This document shows positions 9,062 through 18,439 of a DNA stretch of 64,000 bases, one piece after another. The DNA is from Planctomycetaceae bacterium (GTDB lineage: Bacteria > Planctomycetota > UBA1135 > GCA-002686595): positions 124,001 through 188,000 of the forward strand of contig WGMC01000001.1 in the NCBI GenBank assembly GCA_016125265.1, in the 5' to 3' direction. Every line of letters starts with the position of its first letter. Positions within the stretch are counted from its first letter, which is position 1. The position numbers and the translations under genes are program-made. The notes beneath the pieces were generated by a model. It had not been told where the DNA came from. It worked only from the letters and a program-made list of their open reading frames with translations, and did no database searches.

Positions 9062-11615
9062 ATGTCCGGCGAAAACACGGTGCGCGAAACCCTGCCCGTC
9101 GACGCCGCCTTGCCGGAGGTGCTGCACGCGGTGCGCGCGCGCCGCGGCGCGGTGCTCGTGGCACCGACCGGGTCCGGCAAGACCACGCGCGTGCCGCCGG
9201 CGCTGCTCGACGTGCTGGCCGGCGAAGTGTGGCTCGTCGAACCGCGCCGGATCGCCGCGCGCGCCGCCGCGCGCCGCATCGCCGAGGAGCGCGGCTCGGC
9301 GCTCGGCGCCGAAGTGGGTTACAGCGTGCGTTTCGAGCGCGTCGGCGGCCCGCGCACGCGGCTCTGGTGTGTGACCGAGGGTGTGCTCCTGCGGCGCATC
9401 GTCGAGGACCCGCTGCTCGAGGGCATCTCGGCCGTTTTGTTCGACGAGTTCCACGAACGCAGCCTCGAGGCGGATCTCGCGCTGGCGCTCGCGCGGCGTG
9501 TGCGGCAGGAAGTGCGCTCGGACCTCGTGTTGCTCGCGCTGTCGGCGACGCTCGAAGCGGAACCCCTCGCGGCGTTCCTGGACGCGCCGGTGGTCACCAG
9601 CCAGGGCCGCCAGTATCCGGTCGAGATCCGCCACAGCCCGAGCTTCGCGAACGAGTCGCTCGAAGATGCGCTCCTGCGCGCGCTCGAAGCGGAGTTGGCC
9701 GCGCGCAGCGCCGCGGGCGCGCGGAACGGCGACGTGCTGGTGTTCCTCGCGGGTGTCGGCGAGATCCGCCGCGCGGCCCGCGCTCTCTCACCCGTGGCGC
9801 AACGCGCCGGCATGGAACTCGCGGAGCTCTACGGCGACCTGCCCGCGGAAGCGCAGGACCGCCTGTTTCGCCCGGGCGCGCGGCCGCGCATCGTGCTGGC
9901 GACCAACGTCGCCGAGACGTCCATCACCCTGCCGCGGGTCGACGCCGTGATCGACAGCGGTGCGGCGCGGGTGCTGCGTTTCGACGCGGGGACGGGTTTG
10001 GATCGTTTGGAGTTGGGGCCGATTTCGCGTGCCTCCGCCGACCAACGCGCCGGGCGCGCCGGGCGCACCGGTCCGGGCCGCGCGTGGCGCCTTTGGAGCG
10101 AACCCGAACACCGCGCGCTCGCGCCCAGGGAACGGCCGCAGGTCGAGGGCCTCGACCTCGCGGGCGCGCTGCTGCAGATCCTCGCGTTCGGCGAATCGAA
10201 GCCGGCGGAGTTCCCGTGGTTCGAACGTCCGCCCGAGGCCCATGTGGCGGCGGCCGAGGCGCTGCTGGTCGCCCTCGGCGCCGCGAAACGCAAGGGCGAC
10301 GGGTTGCTGCTGACGGCAAAGGGACAGCGGCTCAGCGCGTTGCCGCTCCACCCGCGTCTTGGCAGCTTGTTGCTCGATGGCGCGGCGCGCGGCATCGCGC
10401 GCGAAGCGGCGCTGGCGGCGGCGCTCCTCGCCGAACGCGATCCGTTCCGGCGCGCGGCGCGCGAGTTGGGTTCGAATCGCTTCGCGGACGCACTCGACTC
10501 GGACGTGGCCGAACGGGTGCGTGCCCTCGAGGCCTTCGCGCGGGGAGCGCGCAGCGACGCCGACCCCGGCGCGGCCCAGGCTGTGCTGCGCGCCGCCGAA
10601 CGACTGCAGCGCCTCTGCCCGCGCGCCCAAGTCGCACCGCCGTCGGGCCACGCGCGCGACGAGGCGCTCTTGCGCGCGCTGCTCGCCGCCTACCCGGACC
10701 GCGTCGCGCGCCGCCGCGAACCGGGCAGCCCGCGCGCGCATGGTGGGGGGGCGCGGAGTGGTCTTGGCGCGCGAAAGTCGGGTGAGCGAAGCGCCGCTCT
10801 TCCTGGCCGTGGAGGTCGACGGCACGGGCGGCGCCGAAGCGCTCGTGCGGCAGGCGTCGGCGATCGAAGAGGCGTGGCTCGATCGGGAGTTGCTGTCGGA
10901 GGCGGACGACGTGCGTTTCGACGGGGAGCGCGGCCGAGTGCTCGCCCACAGGCAGACGCTGTACTTGGATCTGCCCCTCGCCGAGCGGCCCGTGCCGCCG
11001 GCACCCTCGGACGTCGAGGCGCTGCTCGCGCGTGAGATCGCGCGGGATCCGCGGCGCGCGCTCGGCCTCGATCGCGAACCCGTCGAACGGTTCTTGGCCC
11101 GCGTTGCGTTCCTCTGCGAGCACTGCCCCGAACTCGAGTTGCCAAGCCTCGACGACCCGTGGTTCGCGGGGGCCGCAGACGAGCTCAGCGCCGGCGCCAA
11201 GAGCGTCGCGGACTTGCTCGCGTTGCCCCTGGTGGAGTGGGCGTTGGGCCGCCTCGGGCGCGACGCCGCCGCGGTGCTCGCGCGGGAAGCGCCCGAGTTC
11301 TGGACCGTGCCCGCCGGCCGCCGGGTGCAACTCGACTATCCGCGGGGCCGCGCGCCCGTGCTGGCCGCGCGCATCCAGGAGCTGTTTGGACTCGGGGCGA
11401 CGCCGCGGCTCGCCAAGGGGCGGGTGCCGCTCGTCGTGCACCTCCTCGCGCCCAATGGCCGGCCCCAACAAGTCACCGACGACCTCGCGAGCTTCTGGCG
11501 CACGACCTATCCCCTGGTGCGTCGCGAACTTCGCCCCCGGTATCCGCGCCACGCCTGGCCCGAGGATCCGACCACTGCCGCGCCGACGAGCCGACCGCGG
11601 CCGCGGGGTTCGTGA
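9062..11615 (+). CDS. hrpB: ATP-dependent RNA helicase HrpB, interrupted by one frameshift near 10730-10740
   Basis: DEAH-family helicase. The first part (from ATG 9062) holds the Walker A motif APTGSGKTT, the box FDEFHERS typical of HrpB, SATLE, and the helicase C-terminal motif ATNVAETSITLP followed by QRAGRAGRTGPG. The reading frame then leaves the family pattern at about 10736, and the family continues one frame over with ARMVGGRGVVLARES up to the stop at 11615. The C-terminal HrpB-specific domain (PLFLAVEVDG, VPLVVHLLAPNGRPQQVTDDL) is intact. The break falls in a CG dinucleotide run at 10731-10739; adding one CG unit restores a single protein of about 850 residues, which is normal for HrpB. 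It may be a sequencing error or a true recent mutation. Confidence 0.85.
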
Positions 11616-11857
11616 GCCGGCATTCCAGATCTTGGGACCGCTGCGGGGTCCTAGCGCCGTGGTGGCGGGCACGCGCGCCCGCACCGCGACCCAGTTCCGG
11701 GGCCCTTCTCGGAACCCACAGGCCCTTGTGCGGCCCTTGATCGTCCCCACGGGGCGCGAATCCGGCGAGGGCGCTACCATGCGCGCCCTCTCGCTGGAGC
11801 GCACCCAGCCTCGATGCGCCCCGGCTCGACCCGTCGGCACCCCCCTCAGCCGAAACG

Positions 11858-12934
11858 ATGTCGACTCCTATCCCGCACCACGCCTCCCAGTCCCACACTC
11901 CCGCGGCGCGCTCGGGCCTGGCCCGCATCGTGCTTCTTGGGGGCAGCGGGTTCCTGGGCGCGCCGCTGGCGCGGCGGCTCTTGGACCTGGGATACGCAGT
12001 GCGGGTGGTGGACGACCGCACGGAGTTCGGCGACGGCGCGTTGCCGCGCTCGGAGCGCCTCGACTTCGTGTCCGAACGGCGCTTCTTCGCGCATCCCGAG
12101 CCCTACCTCAAGGGCGCGGCGGCCCTCGTGCACCTGCGCTGGCGCGGCATCTCGCGCGCCGTCCCGCTGGGCGACCGCGGCGAGCTCCGCGAGAACGTGG
12201 TGCCGAGCAGACGGCTGCTGCGCGCCGCGCCGAACTTGCCCATTCTCTTTGCGTCGTCGGCGGGTGCGATCTACGGCGACCTCGCGTGCGTGGGCCGCGG
12301 CGCGCGCGAGGACGCGCGGCCCGATCCGGTGCGCGCGTACGGGCGCGCGAAGCTCCTCGTCGAACAGATGGTGCACGCGCGCCCCGACGCTGGCGGACTC
12401 ATCCTCCGGCCGGCGAACCCGTACGGGCCGGGCCAAACCGCGGATGCGCGCTGCGGCGTCGTGGGCACGTTCCTGGCCCGCATCGCCGCCGGCCGGCACG
12501 TCGCGCTCTACGGCGAGGGCTCGTTCGAACGCGACTTCGTCTACGTGGACGATCTGGCGGAAATTTTTGTGCTCGGGATCGCGCGGGCCGTCAGCGGCGA
12601 CCGCAGCATCTACAACGTCGGCGGCGGCGAACCCACCCGACTGGCGCACCTCTTGGCCCTGGTGGAGCGCACCGTGGGGCGCCGCGCGCGCATCGATCGA
12701 TTCCCGCCGCGCCACGGCGACCGACGCCGTGTGTTCGTCGACATCGAACGCGCGCGCCTCGAGCTGGGTTGGCGGCCGCGTGTCGGTTTGGAGGAAGGCC
12801 TCGAGCGCACGTGGTTCGCGCTGCGCGGCGCCCAGCGGACGTTCCTCGGACCCGTCGCGGCGGAACCCGACGCTCGTCGCCTGCGCGCGGAACACGAGTT
12901 CCTCGGTGGCGCGCCCGTCGCCGCGGGCTCCTGA
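11858..12934 (+). CDS. NAD-dependent epimerase/dehydratase (extended SDR family)
   Basis: 358 residues. Sugar-nucleotide epimerase/dehydratase type. The nucleotide-binding loop is LLGGSGFLGAPLARRL near residue 27, the active site shows SSAGAIYGD with the YGRAK pair (Tyr-x3-Lys), and ILRPANPYGPGQ and FERDFVYVDDLAE are the usual later blocks. It most resembles UDP-glucose 4-epimerase-like proteins that feed polysaccharide synthesis, but the substrate is open. ATG 11858 gives a 20-residue leader before the fold. The 242-base gap upstream (11616-11857) shows no gene. The gene converges on the YgfZ-type gene with only 10 bases between stops. Confidence 0.82.
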   Translation: MSTPIPHHASQSHTPAARSGLARIVLLGGSGFLGAPLARRLLDLGYAVRVVDDRTEFGDGALPRSERLDFVSERRFFAHPEPYLKGAAALVHLRWRGISRAVPLGDRGELRENVVPSRRLLRAAPNLPILFASSAGAIYGDLACVGRGAREDARPDPVRAYGRAKLLVEQMVHARPDAGGLILRPANPYGPGQTADARCGVVGTFLARIAAGRHVALYGEGSFERDFVYVDDLAEIFVLGIARAVSGDRSIYNVGGGEPTRLAHLLALVERTVGRRARIDRFPPRHGDRRRVFVDIERARLELGWRPRVGLEEGLERTWFALRGAQRTFLGPVAAEPDARRLRAEHEFLGGAPVAAGS

Positions 12935-12944
12935 ACCGGCGCGG

Positions 12945-14066
12945 TTACTCGAACTCGCCGCTCGGTTCGGCGGCGCCCGCGCGCTGCGGCATCGGCACGA
13001 TCTCCGCGCGGCCCGCGGATTCGGTGCCCTCGGGCAGCACGAGCTCGAACTGGGTACCCGTGCGCTGGTGCCGGCGCTTCACGTAGGCGAGGGCGAGCCC
13101 CCCGTCGCGCGTGAAGGAGTACGCCCACGACGTGATCAGGCCGAGTTCGCGCCGTTCGTTCGTCGTGCTGTCGACGCCGAGAAGACGCGTGCCGCGCGGC
13201 AGCGGATCGTCGTGGTCGATCGCGACGAGGACGAGGCGTTTGTTGAGTCCCCCGTAGGTGTCGATCTTGGCGACGACTTCCTGGCCGATGTAACAGCCCT
13301 TCGCGAGGTGGAACGCGTCCTCGAGGCGCGCTTCCTGGGGGTAGACGTTGTCGTCGACGTCGAGCACCGCTTCGGCTTGGCCCGCTTCGACCCGCAGGCA
13401 ATCCCACGCGACGCGGCCGGCAGGACGGGCGCCGGCTTCGATCAGCCGCTGCCAGAGGGCCGTGGCGCGCTCTGGGCCCGCGTCGATGCGCCAACCGAGG
13501 GAGCCCGCCACGAAAACGCGTGTGACATGCAGCGGGCCCGTCTCGAAGTCCGTGTCGAAGCTCTGGCCGCGCTCGAGATCGGGCACGCTCCCGACGATTT
13601 CTGCGAGCACCCGCGCGCCGTCGGGCCCCACCAGCGCGAGGGGCGCGTGTTCGTCGCCGGTGTCCTCGAGCTTGATCTGCTCGCTGAAGTGGTAGCGGTC
13701 GAGGGCCGCGAGCAGCGCTGGCGCCGCGCCGGGGGCCGTCGAGAGGTGGAACTCGGCGCCGAGGCAAGTGAGGTCGAAGAGGTGCTCGACCTTGCCCTTC
13801 GCGTTGAGGAGGAGGTTGCGCGCCCCCTGGCCGGCCTCGAGGCCCTTGACCCGGTTCGCGAGCAGCCGGTGCAGGAACTCCGCCGCATCGCGCCCCGAGA
13901 CGCGGACCGCGCCGCGCTCGGTCTCGTCGAAAAGCGCGGCGCCGCTCGCGCCGGCCGCGTACTCGCCGGGCACGTCCCCGAAGGTGAGCGGGAGGGCGCT
14001 GGACCCCACCGGGAGCATGCGCGCGCCGGCGGCCTGGTGGAGGGCTTCGAGGGGAGAACGCTGCAT
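12945..14066 (-). CDS. ygfZ: YgfZ/GcvT-family folate-binding protein
   Basis: 373 residues. Related to the aminomethyltransferase of the glycine cleavage system but of the YgfZ type, which uses tetrahydrofolate to help iron-sulfur cluster assembly or repair. The diagnostic YgfZ motif KGCYIGQEVVAKI is present near residue 265, and the N-terminal FLHRLLANRVKGL block matches GcvT-like domains. The C-terminal beta-barrel domain is complete. ATG 14066 is the first good start after the intergenic repeats. No glycine cleavage genes are next to it, which supports the iron-sulfur role over glycine metabolism. Confidence 0.85.
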   Translation of the reverse strand: MQRSPLEALHQAAGARMLPVGSSALPLTFGDVPGEYAAGASGAALFDETERGAVRVSGRDAAEFLHRLLANRVKGLEAGQGARNLLLNAKGKVEHLFDLTCLGAEFHLSTAPGAAPALLAALDRYHFSEQIKLEDTGDEHAPLALVGPDGARVLAEIVGSVPDLERGQSFDTDFETGPLHVTRVFVAGSLGWRIDAGPERATALWQRLIEAGARPAGRVAWDCLRVEAGQAEAVLDVDDNVYPQEARLEDAFHLAKGCYIGQEVVAKIDTYGGLNKRLVLVAIDHDDPLPRGTRLLGVDSTTNERRELGLITSWAYSFTRDGGLALAYVKRRHQRTGTQFELVLPEGTESAGRAEIVPMPQRAGAAEPSGEFE

Positions 14067-14434
14067 GGACGTGGGGGCGATGGTCGGGCGGGCGAGCGGC
14101 CGGTGGACGTGTGGCCGGGCTGGAGGATAGGTCGCGGGGCGGACGGTGCGACCGGCGGAATCCGGCTTTGTGGCGAAAGCCTGCAACCGTCGGTTCGCGA
14201 GGTGGTCTTCCCCGGGTGGGCGGGGGCTAGGGATGGCGCGCGCGCGGGCGCCCAGGCCGCCTCCCGGTTTCCCGAGCCGAAAAAATCCACCCCCTCCCCC
14301 GCGTGGACCCCTGGATGCCCCCCTCGTTGGCCACGGGGATGCCCCCTCGTTGGCCCCGGGGGATGCCCCCTCGGTGGCAGGGTGCGACGATTTGCCACCT
14401 TCCACCCGGCACCGGGGCGCGCGACGATCTCGCC
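14067..14434. other. Divergent intergenic region with short tandem repeats
   Basis: 368 bases between the YgfZ gene (minus) and the cytochrome c gene (plus). It must hold both promoters. Apart from the tandem repeat at 14313-14377 and a run of A's at 14280-14285 I see no clear gene, hairpin terminator or known motif. Confidence 0.5.
14313..14377. repeat. Three imperfect copies of a GGATGCCCCCTCGTTGGCC unit
   Basis: Copies lie at 14313-14332, 14337-14355 and 14361-14377, with a period of about 24 bases; the last copy is shortened and altered. They sit just upstream of the cytochrome c start. They could be a regulatory array or a slipped low-complexity stretch. Confidence 0.6.
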
Positions 14435-15457
14435 ATGCGGAACTCGGACGGCGCGCGGGAGGATCGGCTCGGCTCGGGCGGCAGCGCTGGGCGGTGCCAA
14501 GAGGCCGACCGCCGCTCGACGCGATCGATTGGTGGCACGCTGCGTGCCGCCGGCGTCGCCCTCGCCCTCGCCGTCGTCGCCCTCTCCGCGCACGCCTGCG
14601 GGCCGCGCGAGCCAGCGGCCTTCGACTGGCGCCTCGCCGAGCCCGCGCGCAGCCAGTTGGCGCCCGCGGACGTGGAGCGCGTCTCGGCACTGCTCGGCGA
14701 GCTCTTTGGCAGCGCGCTCGTGCCGCGCATCGACACTCCGCCCGAACTGAGTGCGCACGGCGTCGACCTCGGTGCGCCCGCCCTGGGCCGCGGGTCGGCG
14801 ACGTTCCTCCACGCCGTGCGTGCGGACAACGGTCGCCGCTTCGGCGACGCGCTCGACGACTTGGCCGCGGGCAAACGCCCCTCGTTGCCCGCGCCCGTCG
14901 CCGCCCAACTGGGCCCATTGGCCGATGGCAGCGACGCCGCCGCACTCGGCGAAGCCCTGCGCAACTTCCGCCCCAACCTGGCCACGAGCGCGCGCACGTA
15001 CGCGGCCCAGTGCCTGACCTGCCACGGCCGCGAAGGCGGCGGCGACGGCCCCGCGGCGGCGGCGTACTCCCCCCGGCCGCGCGACCTGCGCCTCGGCGAG
15101 TTCCAGCACCACGACCGCGCGCTCGGCGAACGGCCGCGGCACGAGGAACTGGTGCGCGTGTTGCACGAGGGCATCCCCGGCGGAGCGATGCCCTCCTTCC
15201 GGCGCTACTCCAGCGCCGAGCTCGGCGGCATGGCGGACCTGGTGCGGCTCCTCGCCCTGCGCGGCGAAGTGGAGCGGCGCCTCGTCGCGGACGTGATGGC
15301 GGGGCGAACCGTCGACGGCCACGTGGCCCGCGCGCACCTCGTGGAGGCGGCGCGGTGTTGGCCCGAGGTGGCTGAGGCATTGGCAGTTGCACCCGGGGGG
15401 GGCGGGCCGGGAGACTCCCCGGCACCGCCGCCGGAGGCGGCCGAGCAGAACCCGTGA
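14435..15457 (+). CDS. Secreted c-type cytochrome, first gene of the heme A operon
   Basis: 340 residues. After an Arg-rich leader and a hydrophobic segment ending in LSAHAC (signal peptide, possibly a lipoprotein) comes a single cytochrome c domain with the heme-attachment motif CLTCHG near residue 192 and a likely axial Met in GGAMPSF near residue 250. It probably passes electrons to or from a respiratory oxidase in the periplasm. It overlaps ctaA by 4 bases (GTGA), so the two are translated together. The start at 14435 (MRNSDGARED) is chosen because the extra upstream codons read through the tandem repeats. The C-terminus is Pro/Gly-rich. Confidence 0.82.
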   Translation: MRNSDGAREDRLGSGGSAGRCQEADRRSTRSIGGTLRAAGVALALAVVALSAHACGPREPAAFDWRLAEPARSQLAPADVERVSALLGELFGSALVPRIDTPPELSAHGVDLGAPALGRGSATFLHAVRADNGRRFGDALDDLAAGKRPSLPAPVAAQLGPLADGSDAAALGEALRNFRPNLATSARTYAAQCLTCHGREGGGDGPAAAAYSPRPRDLRLGEFQHHDRALGERPRHEELVRVLHEGIPGGAMPSFRRYSSAELGGMADLVRLLALRGEVERRLVADVMAGRTVDGHVARAHLVEAARCWPEVAEALAVAPGGGGPGDSPAPPPEAAEQNP

Positions 15458-16371
15458 AACCCGTCGCACCGCTCGCCGCACGCGCGGCCCTCGCCACCTT
15501 CGTGGCGGCGATCCCGCTGATCGCGTTCGGGGGCTCCATCACGACCCTTGGCGCTGGCATGGCCGTCGAGGGGTGGTGGAACGCGGAGGGCCACTTCATG
15601 CCCCTCTTCCCGCTGGAGAAGTGGCTGCGGGACCTCGGCACGTTCGTGGAGCACACCCACCGGTTGTTCGGCATGCTCGTGGGTTTCCTCGCGCTGCTTA
15701 CCGTCGCCGTAAACCTCGCGCGCAAGAGCGACCGCGGGCCGCTCCTCTGGTCGATCGCGGCCCTGGTTGCGGTTTCGCTCCAGGGCACACTCGGCGGCCT
15801 GCGTGTGCTCGAGAACTCGCCCGAGTTGGCGGAACTGCACGGACTCGTCGCGCAAATCGTGTTTGCGGTGCTCGGCCTCAACGCGTTGCACCACTCGGCG
15901 GGCTGGCGGCGCTTCGAGGGCCGCGCCAAGGACGCGCCGCGCGGCCTGGCGACACTCGCGGTCGTGCTCGTGTTCGCGCAGATCGCCGTCGGCGTCTACT
16001 ACCGCCACGGTCTGCGACCCGTCCCGCTGGAGGGCGCGACGGCGCTGCTGCACGTGCACCTGACGCTCGCGGTCCTTGTGCTTGGGCTCGTGATCTGGCT
16101 CGGCGGTGCCCTGCGCCGCGCGCAAGACGGCGCGGCGCCCGCGGCCGTCTCGGTGTTGCGCCGGGAACGGCTGCGCCTCCACGCGTTGGTCGGTCTGCAG
16201 ATCGCGCTGGGCCTCGTCGCGTGGCTCAGCCGCGATGGTGACGAGCCCGACCACGTCACGCGCACACTCTTGTACGCGTCCCTCGCCCACGTGACCGTGG
16301 GAGCGCTGCTCCTCGCCCAAGTGGTGGTGCTGTGGGCCTGGGTGCGCCGCCTGGGGGCCCGGAGCCCGTGA
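15454..16371 (+). CDS. ctaA: Heme A synthase (COX15/CtaA)
   Basis: 305 residues, polytopic membrane protein. It converts heme O to heme A for aa3-type oxidases. Eight hydrophobic helices can be traced, and the histidines expected to bind heme are present in four helices: EHTHRLFG, ELHGLVAQ, LLHVHLTL and LAHVTVGA. The start is GTG at 15454, inside the stop of the cytochrome gene. Its own stop overlaps the GTG start of ctaB in the same way. The order cytochrome c, ctaA, ctaB, DUF420 is a standard oxidase-maturation cluster, although the oxidase subunits themselves are not in this window. Confidence 0.9.
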   Translation: MKPVAPLAARAALATFVAAIPLIAFGGSITTLGAGMAVEGWWNAEGHFMPLFPLEKWLRDLGTFVEHTHRLFGMLVGFLALLTVAVNLARKSDRGPLLWSIAALVAVSLQGTLGGLRVLENSPELAELHGLVAQIVFAVLGLNALHHSAGWRRFEGRAKDAPRGLATLAVVLVFAQIAVGVYYRHGLRPVPLEGATALLHVHLTLAVLVLGLVIWLGGALRRAQDGAAPAAVSVLRRERLRLHALVGLQIALGLVAWLSRDGDEPDHVTRTLLYASLAHVTVGALLLAQVVVLWAWVRRLGARSP

Positions 16372-17279
16372 CCGCCGCCGCCGACGGGGTTCTGCCCACG
16401 CCGACCTGGGCGGGGGATCTGCTCGAACTCACGAAGCCGCGCATCGCGAGTTTCGTGTTGCTCGCGGCGCTGACCGCGGGTTGGCTGAACCCCGAGGCGG
16501 TGGGCCTGGCGCCGCTTTGGATCGCGCTTGGCGTCGGTGCTGTGGCCGCGGGATCGAGCGCGATCAACCACTTCGTCGAAAGGCGCACGGACCAACTCAT
16601 GGAGCGCACGCGGCGCCGTCCCTTGGCGACGGGCCGACTGTCGCCGGCCGTGGGGCTTGGCCTCGGTGGGGGACTCGGCGTCGCGGGCACGGCGGGGCTC
16701 TACTACGCGGCTGGGCCCTGGAGCGCGCTCCTCGCCGCGGGCACCTTCGTGCTCTACGCGGCGATCTACACGCCGCTCAAACGGCACACGAGCCTCAACA
16801 CGATCGTCGGCGCGGTCCCAGGTGCGATGCCGCCGCTGCTGGCGTACGGCGCGGTTTCCGAACGCGCCGCCGGTGTGTTCGACGGCGGTGTGTGGGGTTG
16901 GACGCTGTTTCTCGCCCTCTTTGCGTGGCAGTTCCCGCACTTCCTCGCCATCGCGTACCTCTATCGCGAGGACTACCAGCGCGGCGGACACGCCATGCTG
17001 CCCAGCCTCCCCGGCGCGCTGCCCATGGCTGGCCGACAGGCCCTGCTCAACGCACTGGCGGCGATTCCGGCGACGCTCTTGCCCATGCCGCTCGGGCAAG
17101 CGGGGGCCTTCTATACGGCCGCGGCACTAGTGCTGGGCGCCGTGTACGCCAACGCGGCCGGGCGCTTTGCGGTGTCCCAGGACGAGCCACGCGCGCGGCA
17201 TCTCCTGCGCGTTTCGCTGGTGCACTTGCCTCTTTTGTTCGCGGCCGCCCTCATCGATCGGCTGCTGCTCGCTCCCTGA
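16368..17279 (+). CDS. ctaB: Protoheme IX farnesyltransferase (heme O synthase)
   Basis: 303 residues, multi-pass UbiA-family prenyltransferase that adds farnesyl to heme B. Motif one is NHFVERRTDQLMERT, where the usual first Asp of N-x3-D-x3-D is Glu; motif two is YTPLKRHTSLNTIVGAVPG followed by AMPPL. TKPRIASF at the N-terminus is typical. The GTG start at 16368 overlaps the ctaA stop by 4 bases; a longer ATG at 16332 would sit inside ctaA. With ctaA it makes heme A in two steps. Glu in motif one occurs in other family members, so activity is expected. Confidence 0.9.
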   Translation: MTAAADGVLPTPTWAGDLLELTKPRIASFVLLAALTAGWLNPEAVGLAPLWIALGVGAVAAGSSAINHFVERRTDQLMERTRRRPLATGRLSPAVGLGLGGGLGVAGTAGLYYAAGPWSALLAAGTFVLYAAIYTPLKRHTSLNTIVGAVPGAMPPLLAYGAVSERAAGVFDGGVWGWTLFLALFAWQFPHFLAIAYLYREDYQRGGHAMLPSLPGALPMAGRQALLNALAAIPATLLPMPLGQAGAFYTAAALVLGAVYANAAGRFAVSQDEPRARHLLRVSLVHLPLLFAAALIDRLLLAP

Positions 17280-17303
17280 CACCGCTCTGACGAGTTCGAA
17301 CCC

Positions 17304-17747
17304 GTGGACGCACCCCTCCTTCCGACCTTCAACGCCTGCATGAACGCCACGGCCGTGGTGTTCTTGGTTCTGGGCATCACGGCGATCGTGCGCGGCCAGA
17401 AGGAGCGCCACCGCCGCTGCATGCTCTTGGCGCTCGCGGCGAGCGCGTTGTTCCTCGCGGGGTACCTGACGTACCACTTCGGTCCGCAGCGCGAACTCGG
17501 GCCGACGGCATTCCACGGCACGGGACCGTGGAAGGTGGCGTACTACGCGCTGCTCATCACGCACGTGATCGGCGCGATCGTGAACCTGCCGATGGTGCTC
17601 CGCACGTTCTGGTTGGCGCACAAGGAGCGCTGGACTTTGCATCGAAGTCTCGCCCGTTGGACATTTCCGCTGTGGCTCTACGTTTCCGCATCGGGAGTTC
17701 TGGTCTACTTGGCGCTCTACTGGTGGAACCCCGAACCGCCCGCGTGA
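17304..17747 (+). CDS. DUF420 membrane protein, probable oxidase-assembly factor
   Basis: 147 residues with four hydrophobic helices (FLVLGITAIVRG, LLALAASALFLAGYL, YYALLITHVIGAI, LWLYVSASGVLVYL). The pattern HxxxMLLALAASALFLAGYLTYH and HVIGAIVNLPMVL is that of DUF420/YozB proteins; the relative CtaM is needed for aa3 oxidase maturation in Firmicutes. The GTG start at 17304 lies 24 bases after ctaB, so it is the last gene of the operon. Role inferred from family and position. Confidence 0.8.
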   Translation: MDAPLLPTFNACMNATAVVFLVLGITAIVRGQKERHRRCMLLALAASALFLAGYLTYHFGPQRELGPTAFHGTGPWKVAYYALLITHVIGAIVNLPMVLRTFWLAHKERWTLHRSLARWTFPLWLYVSASGVLVYLALYWWNPEPPA

Positions 17748-17821
17748 GCCGCGCGGCCCGCGTTCGATCCGCCGACCCCAAAACCCAGGTTCTTCGGGGC
17801 GACCCGAAGAGGAGCGAGCCC

Positions 17822-18388
17822 ATGCTGCCGGACGTCCCCACGGAACTCAGCGACTTCAGCGCACCGCTCGAAACCACGCGCCTGCGCTGGCGTCTTCTCA
17901 GCACGCGCCTCGGGCGGTTCTTGCTGGCCGACGCGGGGCGGGGCCTCTGTTTCTTGGGGCTGGGTGGCGAGCGCGACATGGGGCACCTCGAATCCCTCGC
18001 CGCGCGGCACATGCCAGGCGCTCTCTTCGAAGAGGACCACGGGGCGCTGCGCACCGCGAGCCAGGCCCTCGAGGCTTACGCCGCGGGCGAACGGCGGCGG
18101 TTGGATCTGCAGCTCGACCTCCACGGGGCGCCGTTCCATCGCGCCGTGTGGCAGGCCCTGCTCGACGTGCCCTTCGGGCAGACGATCACGTACGGAGAAC
18201 TGGCGCGGCGGCTGGGGCGCCCCGGTGCGTCGCGGGCCGTCGGGCAGGCGGCGGGCGCGAATCCGGTGCCCATCGCCGTGCCGTGCCACCGCGTGTTGGC
18301 ACGCGGCGGTCTGGGCGGCTTCTCGGGTGGGCTCGAGGCGAAGCAGCGGTTGCTCGCGCACGAGGGACTGCTGCTGCAAGTCGCCTGA
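17822..18388 (+). CDS. ogt: Methylated-DNA--[protein]-cysteine S-methyltransferase
   Basis: 188 residues. Suicide repair enzyme that takes the alkyl group from O6-methylguanine in DNA onto its own cysteine. The acceptor motif IAVPCHRVLA is near residue 157, preceded by the DNA-binding helix GQTITYGELARRLGRPGASRAVG. A GAGGAG ribosome binding site lies upstream of ATG 17822. The N-terminal 90 residues form the usual variable domain; there is no AraC/Ada domain. It is separated from the heme operon by 74 bases and may be transcribed from it or alone. Confidence 0.9.
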   Translation: MLPDVPTELSDFSAPLETTRLRWRLLSTRLGRFLLADAGRGLCFLGLGGERDMGHLESLAARHMPGALFEEDHGALRTASQALEAYAAGERRRLDLQLDLHGAPFHRAVWQALLDVPFGQTITYGELARRLGRPGASRAVGQAAGANPVPIAVPCHRVLARGGLGGFSGGLEAKQRLLAHEGLLLQVA

Positions 18389-18439
18389 GATTCGCGCGAA
18401 TCTCGCGCAACCCACCGACGCTGCGGTTGTCTTGGGTGG

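Noticed and set aside
11616-11857. Possible terminator GGACC/GGTCC behind hrpB
   Set aside because: Stem of only five pairs without a U run; too weak to call.
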